64,000 nucleotides of DNA from Alphaproteobacteria bacterium. GTDB taxonomy: Bacteria; Pseudomonadota; Alphaproteobacteria; 16-39-46. Under the pieces are notes generated by a model that had not been told where the DNA came from, did not search any database, and worked only from the letters and a program-made list of their open reading frames with translations. Positions 50,407-59,962 of the stretch are shown here, piece after piece (position 1 is the stretch's first letter; each line of letters opens with the position of its first letter). The DNA is taken from the NCBI GenBank assembly GCA_018401675.1, contig JAGYKM010000003.1:1-64000 (forward strand), given 5' to 3'. The position numbers and the translations under genes are program-made.

Positions 50407-51441
50407 ATGAATTTCAGTAGCGATAACACAACCCCCATGAGTCCATCCATACTGACAGCTATTGGTGAGGCCAATAAGGGCTTTCAGTCTTCCTATGGGA
50501 GTGATGACTACTCTTCTCAACTTCAAGAGGCATTTTCAACTCTTTTTGAAAGAGAAGTGCACGTATTTCTGACGAATACAGGAACTGCTGCTAACAGTTT
50601 AGCCCTCTCTGCGCTGGTTCGGCCTTATGAGTCCATTTTATGCTCACAAGAAGCTCATGTTTTCACAGATGAATGTGGGGCCCCTGAGCTCTACACTGGT
50701 GGAAGTCAGCTTATAACAGTTGACGGTGCTTTTGGGAAAATCAATCCCAAAGCCCTAGAACGACAAATCGAGATTAGTGAAGCTATTCGTCCTCATAAAC
50801 AAAAGCCGGGATGTGTTAGCATAACTCAAGCTACAGAGGCAGGAACCGTCTATTCCGTGGAAGAAATACAAACTATTGCCCAATGTTGTCGAGAGCATAA
50901 TTTACCCTTACATATGGATGGGGCTCGTTTTGCAAATGCTTTAGTGTCTTTGGGAGTGAGTCCGTCCGAACTTACCTGGAAATCAGGTGTGGATGTTCTC
51001 ACCTTTGGCGCTACTAAGAATGGAGCTATGTGTGCGGAAGCGGTCATTTTTTTCAATCCAACCTATGCAGAAGATTTTGATTACCTTCATAAACGATCTG
51101 GTCAATTAATGTCCAAGATGCGATTTTTTTCCTGCCAGTTTCTAGCCTATTTGGAAAATGACTTATGGATAGAGAATGCCCAACATGCCAATGCCATGGC
51201 CATTTCTCTTGCCTCGGCCTTTAATCGAAACCAGACCCCTATTATTAATCCGGTACAAGCGAATGAGGTATTCGTTTCGTTGCCCGCGAAGGTTGCCTCT
51301 TACCTTGAAGAACAAGGTGCTGGCTTTTATTCCTGGGGACACGTGGACGAATGTATGTATCGTTTTGTAACCACTTGGTGTACGACAGAAAAAGAAATTA
51401 TAGCTTTCGAATCTCTCTTGGAGAAGGCTTTAAAGAGTTAG
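50407..51441 (+). CDS. Low-specificity threonine aldolase
   Basis: A PLP enzyme that splits threonine or allo-threonine to glycine and acetaldehyde. It is 344 residues from ATG 50407; an alternative TTG lies 3 bases before. The PLP lysine lies in DVLTFGATKNGAMC, with HMDGARFANALVSLGV for substrate binding and SSYGSDDYSS at the N-terminus. It is complete. It is divergent from the TipAS-type MerR gene, but no functional link is shown. Confidence 0.9.
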   Translation: MNFSSDNTTPMSPSILTAIGEANKGFQSSYGSDDYSSQLQEAFSTLFEREVHVFLTNTGTAANSLALSALVRPYESILCSQEAHVFTDECGAPELYTGGSQLITVDGAFGKINPKALERQIEISEAIRPHKQKPGCVSITQATEAGTVYSVEEIQTIAQCCREHNLPLHMDGARFANALVSLGVSPSELTWKSGVDVLTFGATKNGAMCAEAVIFFNPTYAEDFDYLHKRSGQLMSKMRFFSCQFLAYLENDLWIENAQHANAMAISLASAFNRNQTPIINPVQANEVFVSLPAKVASYLEEQGAGFYSWGHVDECMYRFVTTWCTTEKEIIAFESLLEKALKS

Positions 51442-51626
51442 ATAGAAGACTCAGAGACCTTCTAGGGAAAGGGTATAAAAGCAGAAAAAGACCTCTTTTT
51501 CCGATCAACTATTTTTGATTTGTACAAAATAAAAAAGTTTATTAAAACAGTCTCTATAATCTGGTATACATACAACTAGATGAACCGACTCCAAGGTTGA
51601 AGCCACCTAAAGAGAGTAGCCCTTTT

Positions 51627-52787
51627 ATGAGTATAAGCTCGGCCCATAAAAACGATCAATCTGCCTGTTACTCCATAGAGGCAGTTGAGGGCGCTTCAGA
51701 ATTTTTGTATACATTCACAGGATGCTGGGACACGGATAATATAGGCAAACTTTCGGCCATTTCCTTTCCGCAGCACTCTCATTCACCTTATGAAGTTATT
51801 CTGGATTGTTCACAGATTAGCGCTGTGGATACAGCAGGAGCTCTTCTCTTTCGTGATCTTATCAAAAAATTACTAACCCAACACATTCCCTATTCCTTTG
51901 TGTCCTGTTCTGTGGAGATGGGGAAAGTTCTCGAGTTGGTTGAGGACTTTTACCAAGAAATTCCTGTTCCTCATGCTCCACCTCTTGGAATATCGAGAAT
52001 TCTCATAGGAATAGGCAAGGGGACCGAGGGACAGCTCAAGGAATTTCTTGGGCTTCTTTCTTTTTTGGGACAAGTGATGTGTCAAATAGGGAATTTATGC
52101 CTTTTTCGAAAGAAGTTTAAGTTTATATCCTTTTTGTCCCATATAGAGCAAGACGGCCTTAAAGCTTTGCCTATTGTGAGCCTACTTTCTTTTTTAATAG
52201 GAGTGGTTCTTGCCTATCAAGGAATTACTCAATTAGCACGCTTTGGAGCCGAGATTTTTACGGTAAATCTATTGGCGGTAGGCGTGTTGCGTGAGGTCGG
52301 CATCTTAATGACGGCTATTATCGTAGCGGGTAGGTCTGGAAGCGCCTTTACCGCGCAAATTGGAACCATGGTTCTTAATGAAGAAGTAGCGGCCTTGAGA
52401 ACTATGGGGGTAGATCCTGTGGATGTGCTTGTTCTCCCTCGCATGCTTGCCTTGATTCTCGTGTTACCCATATTGGGCCTTTTTGCCGATATCATGGGGC
52501 TTTTGGGTGGCGCTTTCATGACTTACGTATTTCTCGACTTGTCTTTTGTTCAATTTACGACTCAATTCAAAAGTGCTTTAGCGCCTTCGACGTTTTGGGT
52601 TGGCATGGTGAAAGCGCCTTTTTTCGCATTTATTATTGGGCTTGTAGGGTGCTACGAGGGATTGTGCGTGCGCTCCAGTGCTCAAAGTGTGGGGCTGCAT
52701 ACCACTAAGTCTGTGGTAAGATCGATTTTTCTAGTGATCGTGATAGATGCCATATTTTCTATTGTTTTTGCACAGTTAAAGATTTAG
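51627..52787 (+). CDS. mlaE: Lipid transport permease MlaE with N-terminal STAS domain
   Basis: This is the inner-membrane permease of an Mla-type phospholipid transport system. Residues 1 to about 105 form a STAS domain (VILDCSQISAVDTAGALLFRDL) that in E. coli is the separate protein MlaB. Residues about 120-386 are the MlaE permease (GVVLAYQGITQLARFGAE, GILMTAIIVAGRSGSAFTAQIG). The fused form is common in Alphaproteobacteria. A TTG at 51597 in frame is a possible but weaker start. It is followed 8 bases later by mlaF. Confidence 0.92.
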   Translation: MSISSAHKNDQSACYSIEAVEGASEFLYTFTGCWDTDNIGKLSAISFPQHSHSPYEVILDCSQISAVDTAGALLFRDLIKKLLTQHIPYSFVSCSVEMGKVLELVEDFYQEIPVPHAPPLGISRILIGIGKGTEGQLKEFLGLLSFLGQVMCQIGNLCLFRKKFKFISFLSHIEQDGLKALPIVSLLSFLIGVVLAYQGITQLARFGAEIFTVNLLAVGVLREVGILMTAIIVAGRSGSAFTAQIGTMVLNEEVAALRTMGVDPVDVLVLPRMLALILVLPILGLFADIMGLLGGAFMTYVFLDLSFVQFTTQFKSALAPSTFWVGMVKAPFFAFIIGLVGCYEGLCVRSSAQSVGLHTTKSVVRSIFLVIVIDAIFSIVFAQLKI

Positions 52788-52795
52788 GAGATCTT

Positions 52796-53557
52796 ATGAT
52801 CGAACCCATCTTGAGCATTCATAATTTGGTTACTGGATTCGGAAGACAAATTGTGCACCAAGATTTAAATTTAAATGTCCAAAAAGGCGAAATACTCGGT
52901 ATTGTAGGGGGGTCAGGATCTGGTAAATCCGTGCTTCTGAAAAGTATATTAGGCCTTATCAAGCCCTTATCGGGAAGCATAAATCTTTTATCTCAACCCG
53001 TTGTTCCTTATCAATTAGAAGCCTCCATCAGTCGCCATTATGGGGTTTTGTTTCAAGGAGGGGCTTTATATTCGTCTTTAACGGTAGAAGAGAATATCAT
53101 ATTTCCGTTGAGGGAGATTTCAAGGTTGAGTCTCCCTTTATGCAAAGAAATTGTTGGACTCAAACTCTCTATGGTAGGACTCCCTGCCGAAACAGCTTCT
53201 AAATATCCTTCCCAACTGTCGGGAGGCATGATCAAACGAGCCGCTTTAGCGCGTGCTTTAGCTTTAGATCCTGAGATCTTGTTTTTAGACGAACCGACAT
53301 CGGGCTTGGATCCTATATCGGCTACAGAGTTTGATGAGCTTATTTTAAATCTGCATTCATTATTTGGCTTTACGGTTTTTATGATTAGTCATGATTTAGA
53401 GAGCCTTCACACCCTATGTGATCGCATAGGGGTTTTGGTCAATAAGAAGCTCATTACGGACACAATCGAGAAAATCATCCAGGTGAAAGATCCTTGGGTG
53501 CAAAAGTATTTCCACGGACAGCGTGGGCGTGCTATTTTCTCTAATCCACTTCACTAA
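52796..53557 (+). CDS. mlaF: Lipid transport ATPase MlaF
   Basis: The ATPase that powers the Mla transporter, 253 residues. Walker A is GGSGSGKSV (38-46), the signature SQLSGGMIKRAALARAL near 141, Walker B ILFLDEPTSGLDP and the H-loop MISHDLES. It has the family-type C-terminus. It begins 8 bases after the stop of mlaE and ends 21 bases before mlaD, so they form one operon. Confidence 0.94.
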   Translation: MIEPILSIHNLVTGFGRQIVHQDLNLNVQKGEILGIVGGSGSGKSVLLKSILGLIKPLSGSINLLSQPVVPYQLEASISRHYGVLFQGGALYSSLTVEENIIFPLREISRLSLPLCKEIVGLKLSMVGLPAETASKYPSQLSGGMIKRAALARALALDPEILFLDEPTSGLDPISATEFDELILNLHSLFGFTVFMISHDLESLHTLCDRIGVLVNKKLITDTIEKIIQVKDPWVQKYFHGQRGRAIFSNPLH

Positions 53558-53578
53558 ACCTCAGGAGTACTAAAGTCT

Positions 53579-54467
53579 ATGGAAACAAATGCCCGCTACT
53601 TATATGTTGGTGCTTTTGTATTAGGGTCCTTTGTTTTGGCTCTTTTCTTTGTGCTTTGGATAGGAAAAGACTCTTTATCTCATAATGCAAAACCTTTCAT
53701 AATTAATTTTGAAGAATCAGTGGTAGGGCTTAAAGAAGGGGCTCAGGTTTTGTACCATGGTGTTCCTGTAGGAATGGTTCAAACCATTGGATTAAATCCC
53801 AAAAATCAATCTTTGGTAAGTGTTAAAGTCGAGTTAGACTCCCATATTGCTATTACGCAAGGTACTGAGGCAACCTTACGGTCTCAAGGGATTACAGGAT
53901 TAACCTATATTGAAATTATGGGCAGTAAAGAAGGGAGTGCGCCTTTGGGCATTAAAAAAGGGAATCACTTTCCGGAAATTCCTGCTATTCCTTCTCGTAT
54001 TGAAAGCCTCATGCAGTCTGCTCCAGACCTTGTATCGGCCTTGGATGAAGTGGCCAGAGGGACCGCAGCACTGGTCAATAAAGAGAACCGAGAGCATGTA
54101 ACTCATATACTAAAGGCCGTAGACCGTATATCTACAACGCTTATGGAAAGAGCTGATGCGTTGCCTAAAATCTTGGCTGACACTGAAAGAACCCTTAAGT
54201 CTATTGATGATACGGCTCAAGCTTACCATAAATTCATTAGTGAAATGGATAAAGAGCTTCTCCACTCATAAGGAAAACTCGAGAAATCTTTGATAAAAAT
54301 GAAGATGGCTTCAACGTATTATTGTCCAGCGGGCTCTATGAATTTACGAAAATGCTCTCTGAAATGCGCAAAACCTTATCTTCTTTTAATAGACTAGCGG
54401 GGCAAATTGAACGCGATCCCCAAAGCTTCCTATTCGGTGACTCAGAAGAAGGATACTCACTAAGATG
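53579..54467 (+). pseudogene. mlaD: Lipid-binding MCE protein MlaD, frameshifted near its end
   Basis: Inner-membrane anchored MCE protein that forms the periplasmic lipid channel. It has one N-terminal helix (about 7-27, YLYVGAFVLGSFVLALF) and an MCE domain (about 38-115, VVGLKEGAQVLYHGVPVG). The frame stops at 54271 (KELLHS). The next frame carries IFDKNEDGFNVLL and IERDPQSFLFGDSEEGYSLR, the expected end, finishing at 54467 and overlapping the next start. One missing base near 54262 explains it. As written the protein is 230 residues, missing the last ~65. Confidence 0.82.
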
Positions 54468-55106
54468 AAACAAATTTTTATAAAGTGCCTGTCTCTCACG
54501 GTTGTAGCATCCTTTTTGGGGAGCTGCGTTAACCTTCCTGACATCAGGAAAGCCCCTATTAGCCTTTATTATCTAGAGGTTCTTCCGTGTCCAACTGATA
54601 AAGTAAAAACCCTTCGAGAGAGATTAAATTGGCAGCTCACCATTGACGAACCCGGTGCTGATACGCGTTTTGATTCTGACTACGTGGTTGTAAATTCTGA
54701 AGAATCGAAAGTAAATTATATTAAAGAAGTTCGATGGGTTGCCAGGCTCCCCCTCTTAGTTCAAGAAGTATTTACAACTTTATTTGAACAAAGCAATGTT
54801 GTGAAGGGTGTAGGCGACCCTTCTGAAGGGTTAGACGCAGACTTTATCCTTTTGACGGATATTAAATCTTTCCAACTAGAAGTCCGAGAAAAACCCACCA
54901 TTGTAATACAAGTCTATGGCCGTCTCATGCAGGCCAGTGATAGGGAGCTTATAGCCGCTAAGCTATTTTCAATTCGTATTCCCATAGAATCAGAAACGCC
55001 AGGTGATGTAATGGGAGGCTTCGTCAAAGGCGTGAATCAAATAACCGGAGAGTTGATCGATTGGGTTTATGCGTCAGGAAAAGACATTAGAGACCAAAAT
55101 AGTTGA
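54465..55106 (+). CDS. ABC transport auxiliary lipoprotein (Mla operon)
   Basis: A 213-residue lipoprotein with a lipobox SFLGSC (Cys21). It belongs to the ABC-type transport auxiliary component family (PF03886-like): ISLYYLEVLP, WVARLPLLVQEVFTTLFEQS, then DFILLTDIKSFQLEV. This type is often found with MCE transporters in Alphaproteobacteria, where it replaces or adds to MlaC. It is the fourth gene of the mlaE-mlaF-mlaD operon. Confidence 0.85.
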   Translation: MKQIFIKCLSLTVVASFLGSCVNLPDIRKAPISLYYLEVLPCPTDKVKTLRERLNWQLTIDEPGADTRFDSDYVVVNSEESKVNYIKEVRWVARLPLLVQEVFTTLFEQSNVVKGVGDPSEGLDADFILLTDIKSFQLEVREKPTIVIQVYGRLMQASDRELIAAKLFSIRIPIESETPGDVMGGFVKGVNQITGELIDWVYASGKDIRDQNS

Positions 55107-55412
55107 TTAGGGCTATAGCTGCGATCTCATAATCAACTCAAACCTATAAGCATAAAAGTGTGCTCTGCATTTTACTAATGGGCGTTAGGATGGGTTTTGA
55201 GTTGAAACCGCATGTAGCTGATATGGCCTGTTGATACGTTCTGCATACATGCACGAATTGAAGTTCATAAATTCAATTTGTTTACTTTTTCAGCGGGAGT
55301 CTCTCTTTTTCTAGGAAATAATACTCGCTAAAAAAGTTAGCTCAGAGTACGTTTCGTAAGCAGCAAGCTCCTTATTTCTTTACTCCAGGGTACCCGTATA
55401 ACCAATAACAAT
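55107..55412. other. Intergenic region between convergent genes
   Basis: About 300 bases. A weak hairpin just after the lipoprotein gene (TTGATTA with TAATCAA) may be a terminator, but its T-tract is poor. Nothing else was seen. Confidence 0.4.
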
Positions 55413-56078
55413 TTATGACGGAGCTACCATCCCGGAGACAAGCCCAGGAAAAGTTAGGGTAATTCCGGTCAGAATGTATTCTACAGCCAGTGCAACGATA
55501 ATAATACCAAAGATGCGGGTTAGCACATTGGTTCCTGTTACGCCTAGGCCCTTATAGATAATATTAGAACACCGTAAGCATAAGTAGCTGACCAGCAAAA
55601 CAGCAAGAAGAATAACAAAAACACTCCCTTGATATTCTAGAGATCCTTCAGCTTCTCTCATGCTAATCACAAGAGTTGTAAGAGCTCCTGGCCCGGCAAG
55701 GAGCGGAATAGCCAGGGGAAACACAGAAATATCATTTTTCTGGTGGGCTTCTTCTGCCTCTTCTTCAGTAGTCGTGCGAACCCCGCTGTGTTTTGCAAAA
55801 ATCATATCCATGCCGACAAAACATAACAAAAACCCTCCAGCTATTTGAAAAGCTGCTTGGGAAATGCCAATAAACTTTAAGAACGAGTCCCCTAATAAAG
55901 CAAAGGTGACTAGCACACATCCCGCAATGAGCGTACCCTTTAATGCCATTTTTCGTCGAAGCACGGCTCCATCGTTAGCCGTGTAGGTTAAAAATACCGG
56001 AACAATAGCCAGTGGATCAATGGTAACAAATAGGGCAATAAAGACTTTTTCTATAAAATCCAAATACTCGATAGACAT
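55413..56078 (-). CDS. MarC family integral membrane protein
   Basis: 221 residues with six membrane helices. It matches MarC: FVTIDPLAIVPVFLTYT, GDSFLKFIGISQAAFQIAGG, FPLAIPLLAGPGALTTLV. E. coli MarC was once linked to antibiotic resistance, but that role has not held up; function is unclear. It is a single gene on the minus strand. Confidence 0.92.
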   Translation of the reverse strand: MSIEYLDFIEKVFIALFVTIDPLAIVPVFLTYTANDGAVLRRKMALKGTLIAGCVLVTFALLGDSFLKFIGISQAAFQIAGGFLLCFVGMDMIFAKHSGVRTTTEEEAEEAHQKNDISVFPLAIPLLAGPGALTTLVISMREAEGSLEYQGSVFVILLAVLLVSYLCLRCSNIIYKGLGVTGTNVLTRIFGIIIVALAVEYILTGITLTFPGLVSGMVAPS

Positions 56079-56149
56079 TTTTTACTTCCTATTTTAAAAC
56101 AAATAATTCCAAACGTGCACTCAGCAGGCAACTTTAGTCTACGCATAAA

Positions 56150-56719
56150 TCACTGTACCACGTTAAGCAAGTCATATTCTGAGACTAGGATAGAAAACAG
56201 CGTCATATCTTTGTTTTTTAGCGCCAACAGTAAGGCGCGTCTAATGGCAGGATTGCCAGCATTTTCAATGGACTGCACAATTTGGAGAGGGGTAAGATCT
56301 AAAGATGCAGGTAAAGGGGGAGAACAATGGGTTTTACAAGTTGTACAATCCACAACGGGGTGAGGTGGCGGAGAGGGAGGCAAATGTGCCTCCTTCAGCT
56401 TTTCTGGGTGGGCCGGGGCCTTCTTTGCTATGTGCAGATCTCTAAGCGAAACAATCCCTTCATAAGGAATAGGCGTCGCTGACCAAGGCCCCGAGGCATG
56501 ATTATGGGGTCGTGCCTCTTTTTGAGAAGAAGTGACGACAGTTTGGAGAGACGTAGGAATCGGCGCTAGAGCAGTGGTTTGAATGACAGCCCTTTTGGCA
56601 ACCTGCCCATGGGGCTTAGGGGGAAGAGGGGCGGCATGGGCACCTACAAGCGCCATGCCTAAAAATAAAAAACTCCACCCATAGATTTGGGAGCGAAAGG
56701 AGCGTGCATTTACTAACAT
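56150..56719 (-). CDS. Pro-rich exported protein coupled to mgtE
   Basis: 189 residues from ATG 56719, which overlaps the mgtE stop as TAATG. An earlier in-frame start inside mgtE (56734) is less likely. A signal peptide (MLVNARSFRSQIYGWSFLF, cleavage after VGAHA) leads to a Pro- and Ala-rich middle (KEAHLPPSPPPHPV), a CTTC motif with a further Cys (VVDCTTCKTHC), and a small helical end (IRRALLLALKNKDMTLF). I do not recognise a family. Translation is likely coupled to mgtE; a periplasmic role is inferred from the signal only. Confidence 0.7.
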   Translation of the reverse strand: MLVNARSFRSQIYGWSFLFLGMALVGAHAAPLPPKPHGQVAKRAVIQTTALAPIPTSLQTVVTSSQKEARPHNHASGPWSATPIPYEGIVSLRDLHIAKKAPAHPEKLKEAHLPPSPPPHPVVDCTTCKTHCSPPLPASLDLTPLQIVQSIENAGNPAIRRALLLALKNKDMTLFSILVSEYDLLNVVQ

Positions 56720-58239
56720 TATAGTAATATCCATGTGGCAAATCCCAAGAAGTTTATGTAGCCAATGACGTCAGTAAGGGCTACGAGGATAGGTCCACTG
56801 GCAACGGCCGGGTCAAAATCCAGCTGCTCGATAAACCAAGGAATCAAAACCCCTGCTAAGGCAGCCCAAAGCATATTGAATACCATAGCCCCAGCAAGAA
56901 TAATGGCCAGGGTAGGATCATTAAGATAGGCGAAAGCCACCATAATAACCAAGCAAGCGAAGAATAAACCATTTAACCCACCTACAAAGAGCTCTTTATA
57001 TAAGGCTCTGACTATATTTTGGGATCGCAGCTCACGAGTGGCAAGCCCTCTTACCGTAATGGTAACCGCTTGCATGCCCGCATTACCACTCATGGCCGAG
57101 ACCACAGGCATTAACACTGCTAAAAGAACCATACGCTCGATGGACTCTCTAAATAAATCAATCACCAAGGTGGTCAGCAAGGCATCAATTAAAGTAACGG
57201 ATAACCAACCCACTCTTCTATAAAAAGTCTCAAATAAAGGGGTTTTAAAATCTGTTTCACCCACACCAGCGAGCAACAAAACATCTCTTTCCGTTTCTTC
57301 TTCCACCACGTCTACGATGTCATCAGCTGTTATAATACCTAACAGATGACCTTGATCATCAACAACCGGTGCTGAGACCAAGCTATAATGACGGAAAAAA
57401 TAAGCCACTTCCTTTTGATCCATAGTCGCTGGAATTGATTTAAGCCTATCCTCGATCATATCTTTAAGTTTTTCTGATTTTTCCGCTCTCAAGAGTCTAT
57501 TCAGCGGAACAACGCCTTTAAGATCATAGTGAGGGTCAACAATATATAAATTATCGAAAGTATCAGGTAAATCAGTAGCTTTATGAAGATAAGAGAGGGT
57601 TTGTTCTACGCTCCAAAAGGGAGGAACCACGACAACCTCTTGTTGAACCAGACGTCCGGCACTGTCTTCTGGGTAGGAGAGACCATGTTCCAATCCAGCC
57701 CTTTCCGGTGCTGGAATTGCTTTTAAAACAGCTCGTTGTTGTTGTGGGTCTAAAGATTCTATTACTGAGAGAGCATCGTCACTATCCAGCTCAGTAAGAG
57801 CAGCCGAGAATGCTTTTAACCCAAGAGTTTCGAGCATCATCGGGCGTGTATTTTCAGATAGATAGATAAGAAGCTCAGGATTTAAGGCATCTTTAGAGCG
57901 TTGAACGAGCTGAGCTTGAAAAGGAGTAGGGAGTGATTCTATTAGATCAGCAAGGTCAGCTACGTGCAAATCTTCTGTTAAGGTTTGTAAATACTGGGCA
58001 TCTCCCCACTCAAGTGACTGTATAACGCTGTCTATAAATTGAGATGAAAGATGGTCGGATTTGTAATCCCCAAGGGATTCTGAAGAAGACGAGTTAGATG
58101 CAACGGCACTTCTTTCTGGATATATATCTGATGAAGACACATCTTTGGAACTACGTCCATGGGCTTCCTGGGCCTTCTCGACGTGTTTCGCAGCGCTTTT
58201 TCTGACGTCCAATTGATCGCGATCGCTTTTTTTTGCCAT
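56719..58239 (-). CDS. mgtE: Magnesium transporter MgtE
   Basis: A Mg2+ channel of the MgtE family, 506 residues. It has a variable Ser-rich N-terminal extension of about 60 residues, then the MgtE N-domain (DLHVADLADLIESLP), two CBS domains (GIITADDIVDVVEEE), and five membrane helices with the pore segment AVLMPVVSAMSGNAGMQAVTI. The core is complete. A ribosome-binding site is not obvious before the ATG. The small exported-protein gene follows immediately. Confidence 0.94.
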   Translation of the reverse strand: MAKKSDRDQLDVRKSAAKHVEKAQEAHGRSSKDVSSSDIYPERSAVASNSSSSESLGDYKSDHLSSQFIDSVIQSLEWGDAQYLQTLTEDLHVADLADLIESLPTPFQAQLVQRSKDALNPELLIYLSENTRPMMLETLGLKAFSAALTELDSDDALSVIESLDPQQQRAVLKAIPAPERAGLEHGLSYPEDSAGRLVQQEVVVVPPFWSVEQTLSYLHKATDLPDTFDNLYIVDPHYDLKGVVPLNRLLRAEKSEKLKDMIEDRLKSIPATMDQKEVAYFFRHYSLVSAPVVDDQGHLLGIITADDIVDVVEEETERDVLLLAGVGETDFKTPLFETFYRRVGWLSVTLIDALLTTLVIDLFRESIERMVLLAVLMPVVSAMSGNAGMQAVTITVRGLATRELRSQNIVRALYKELFVGGLNGLFFACLVIMVAFAYLNDPTLAIILAGAMVFNMLWAALAGVLIPWFIEQLDFDPAVASGPILVALTDVIGYINFLGFATWILL

Positions 58240-58401
58240 GGTCGCGTGCCCTTATTGTTATATTGAAATACTGCCAGAAAGCCTTAGATTGATCAATAGA
58301 TGGCGCCAAAAGGAGCCCTCATTAAATAAAATAAGGTTTTAAGTGTGTCGATAAAGACTCTTCACAGGCCTCTTTTTGACACTAAACAGGGGATATAAAA
58401 A

Positions 58402-58488
58402 TGGTGCGGTCGAGAAGACTCGAACTTCCACAGGGTCTCCCCCACAGCGACCTCAACGCTGCGCGTCTACCAATTCCGCCACGACCGC
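58402..58488 (-). tRNA. tRNA-Leu (anticodon GAG)
   Basis: The acceptor stem is GCGGTCG/CGACCGC. The anticodon stem CAGCG/CGCTG encloses the loop TTGAGGT with anticodon GAG, followed by a long variable arm and the T loop AGTTCGAGTC. The 3' CCA is encoded at 58402-58404. Reads CUU and CUC. Confidence 0.95.
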
Positions 58489-58492
58489 ACAC

Positions 58493-58520
58493 AATTTAGG
58501 AAATAATTAAGTCCTAAATT
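58493..58520. repeat. Hairpin next to tRNA-Leu
   Basis: A 9-base perfect inverted repeat (AATTTAGGA ... TCCTAAATT) with a 10-base loop, starting 4 bases from the tRNA 5' end. It has no T-tract in a useful position. It may fall inside the tRNA promoter region. Confidence 0.4.
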
Positions 58521-59277
58521 CTTTATTCACACCATGAGATATCAGATCCTCAAGCCCGTATCAAGCGTCAGATCAAAAAAACGCACATTTTCTTGGAAGT
58601 AATACGCCAGACCAGGTGACGTAGAAAAAATAGACCAACTTTTCCCGAATTATTTCTTAAAGCTTGACCTGTTGGTTCAACTAGATCTTCTGATTGAGAG
58701 GATAAAATAAGGAAGTATTCAGTTTTGATTTTTGAATACATAGTGTCGCTTGTGATATGTAATAATCATATCCCCCGTGTCCACTATAGAAAGAAAAAAA
58801 TGCGACAAAGGTTCAACAGCTATGCAATAGCTGAATTTAAGACAGTATACATAGCGTTCCTTGCCCCCTTATTAAGTTGCACCCAATGACCGACATCGCC
58901 CAAACCATACTCTAAATTCCCCATATCAATAAAATCCTCATTGCAGACCTCAATACTACGCCTTTCTCACTTTACTCCAAGTAAGTTATTGCAAATTCTA
59001 TGCTTCGAAATGCAATGCAAGGCATAAGAATTTAAGGAACGTGGCCGAATTAGCTTCCGTTTTTTTAAGGCTACCTCTAGATCATCTTCTTGTTACTGAT
59101 GCCATCTACGTTGTTCATCAGGAGCTTTGTCCTCAAGTTGATTCAGACCCTATGTCTATCTATATCAGGATCAAAGTGGCCATATGATAAGGCATGAAAG
59201 TCAGCATCTTAAGAGAAGAACTTCTATCAAAGTTGTTTTTTATCGACTGGTAGGCGTAGCTATGGTAACAAGGGTTC
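58521..59277. other. Long intergenic region before the carbonic anhydrase gene
   Basis: About 750 AT-rich bases. A frame at about 59041-59186 (AELASVFLRLPLDHLL..., about 48 codons) stays open but has no clear start and no known relative. No RNA gene or repeat was recognised. Confidence 0.35.
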
Positions 59278-59949
59278 ATGCATAATGATCTAAAACCCCT
59301 TATCGATGGCTACAAGAAATTCCAAACTCAATATTATGGGAATTGTGAAGTGTCTGCACAATTCCAAAGCCTTATTGAGGATGGACAAAGCCCTAAAATT
59401 CTCCTTATTACCTGTAGCGATTCTAGGCTTGATCCCTCTCAGCTTTTTGGATGTGCTCCTGGCGATCTCTTTGTAGTACGCAACGTGGCTAATTTAGTTC
59501 CTCCCTTTGACGATCATCCAAGGCATCACAGCACCAGTGCAGCTTTAGAGTTTGCCGTCCAGCATCTTCATGTGAGTCATATCATCATACTGGGACACGG
59601 TCACTGTGGCGGCATAAGAAGCTATTTATCTACTCCCTCCTTAGCCGATGCAGATGCCCAAGAAACAAGCTTTATTTATAATTGGATGGAAATCGTGAGA
59701 GAAGCAAAAGACAAAGTTTTGCGCGAAAACCAAGATGTTTCATTTGATCAACTGACTTTTGTATGTGAAGAAGAAGCCCTTAAGGTGTCTTTGAGTAATC
59801 TTAAAACATTTCCATGGATTGACTCCAAGGTTAAGCGGGGAGACCTCTCGTTGCATGCTTGGTATTTTGATCTGCCCTCGGGTATGATGCGTGGTCTCGA
59901 TGAAGACCGTCAGGCATTTTCCGATCTCGTTCCTCAACTTGCCTTATGA
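59278..59949 (+). CDS. Beta-class carbonic anhydrase
   Basis: Interconverts CO2 and bicarbonate. It is 223 residues with the beta-class zinc ligands C46, D48 (ITCSDSR), H107 and C110 (LGHGHCGG) and the dimer motif GDLFVVRNVANLVP. It is complete and cytoplasmic. Single gene, preceded by a long gap and convergent with the CofE-like gene, whose stop is 13 bases from its own. Confidence 0.94.
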   Translation: MHNDLKPLIDGYKKFQTQYYGNCEVSAQFQSLIEDGQSPKILLITCSDSRLDPSQLFGCAPGDLFVVRNVANLVPPFDDHPRHHSTSAALEFAVQHLHVSHIIILGHGHCGGIRSYLSTPSLADADAQETSFIYNWMEIVREAKDKVLRENQDVSFDQLTFVCEEEALKVSLSNLKTFPWIDSKVKRGDLSLHAWYFDLPSGMMRGLDEDRQAFSDLVPQLAL

Positions 59950-59962
59950 TTTACAGGGCTCC

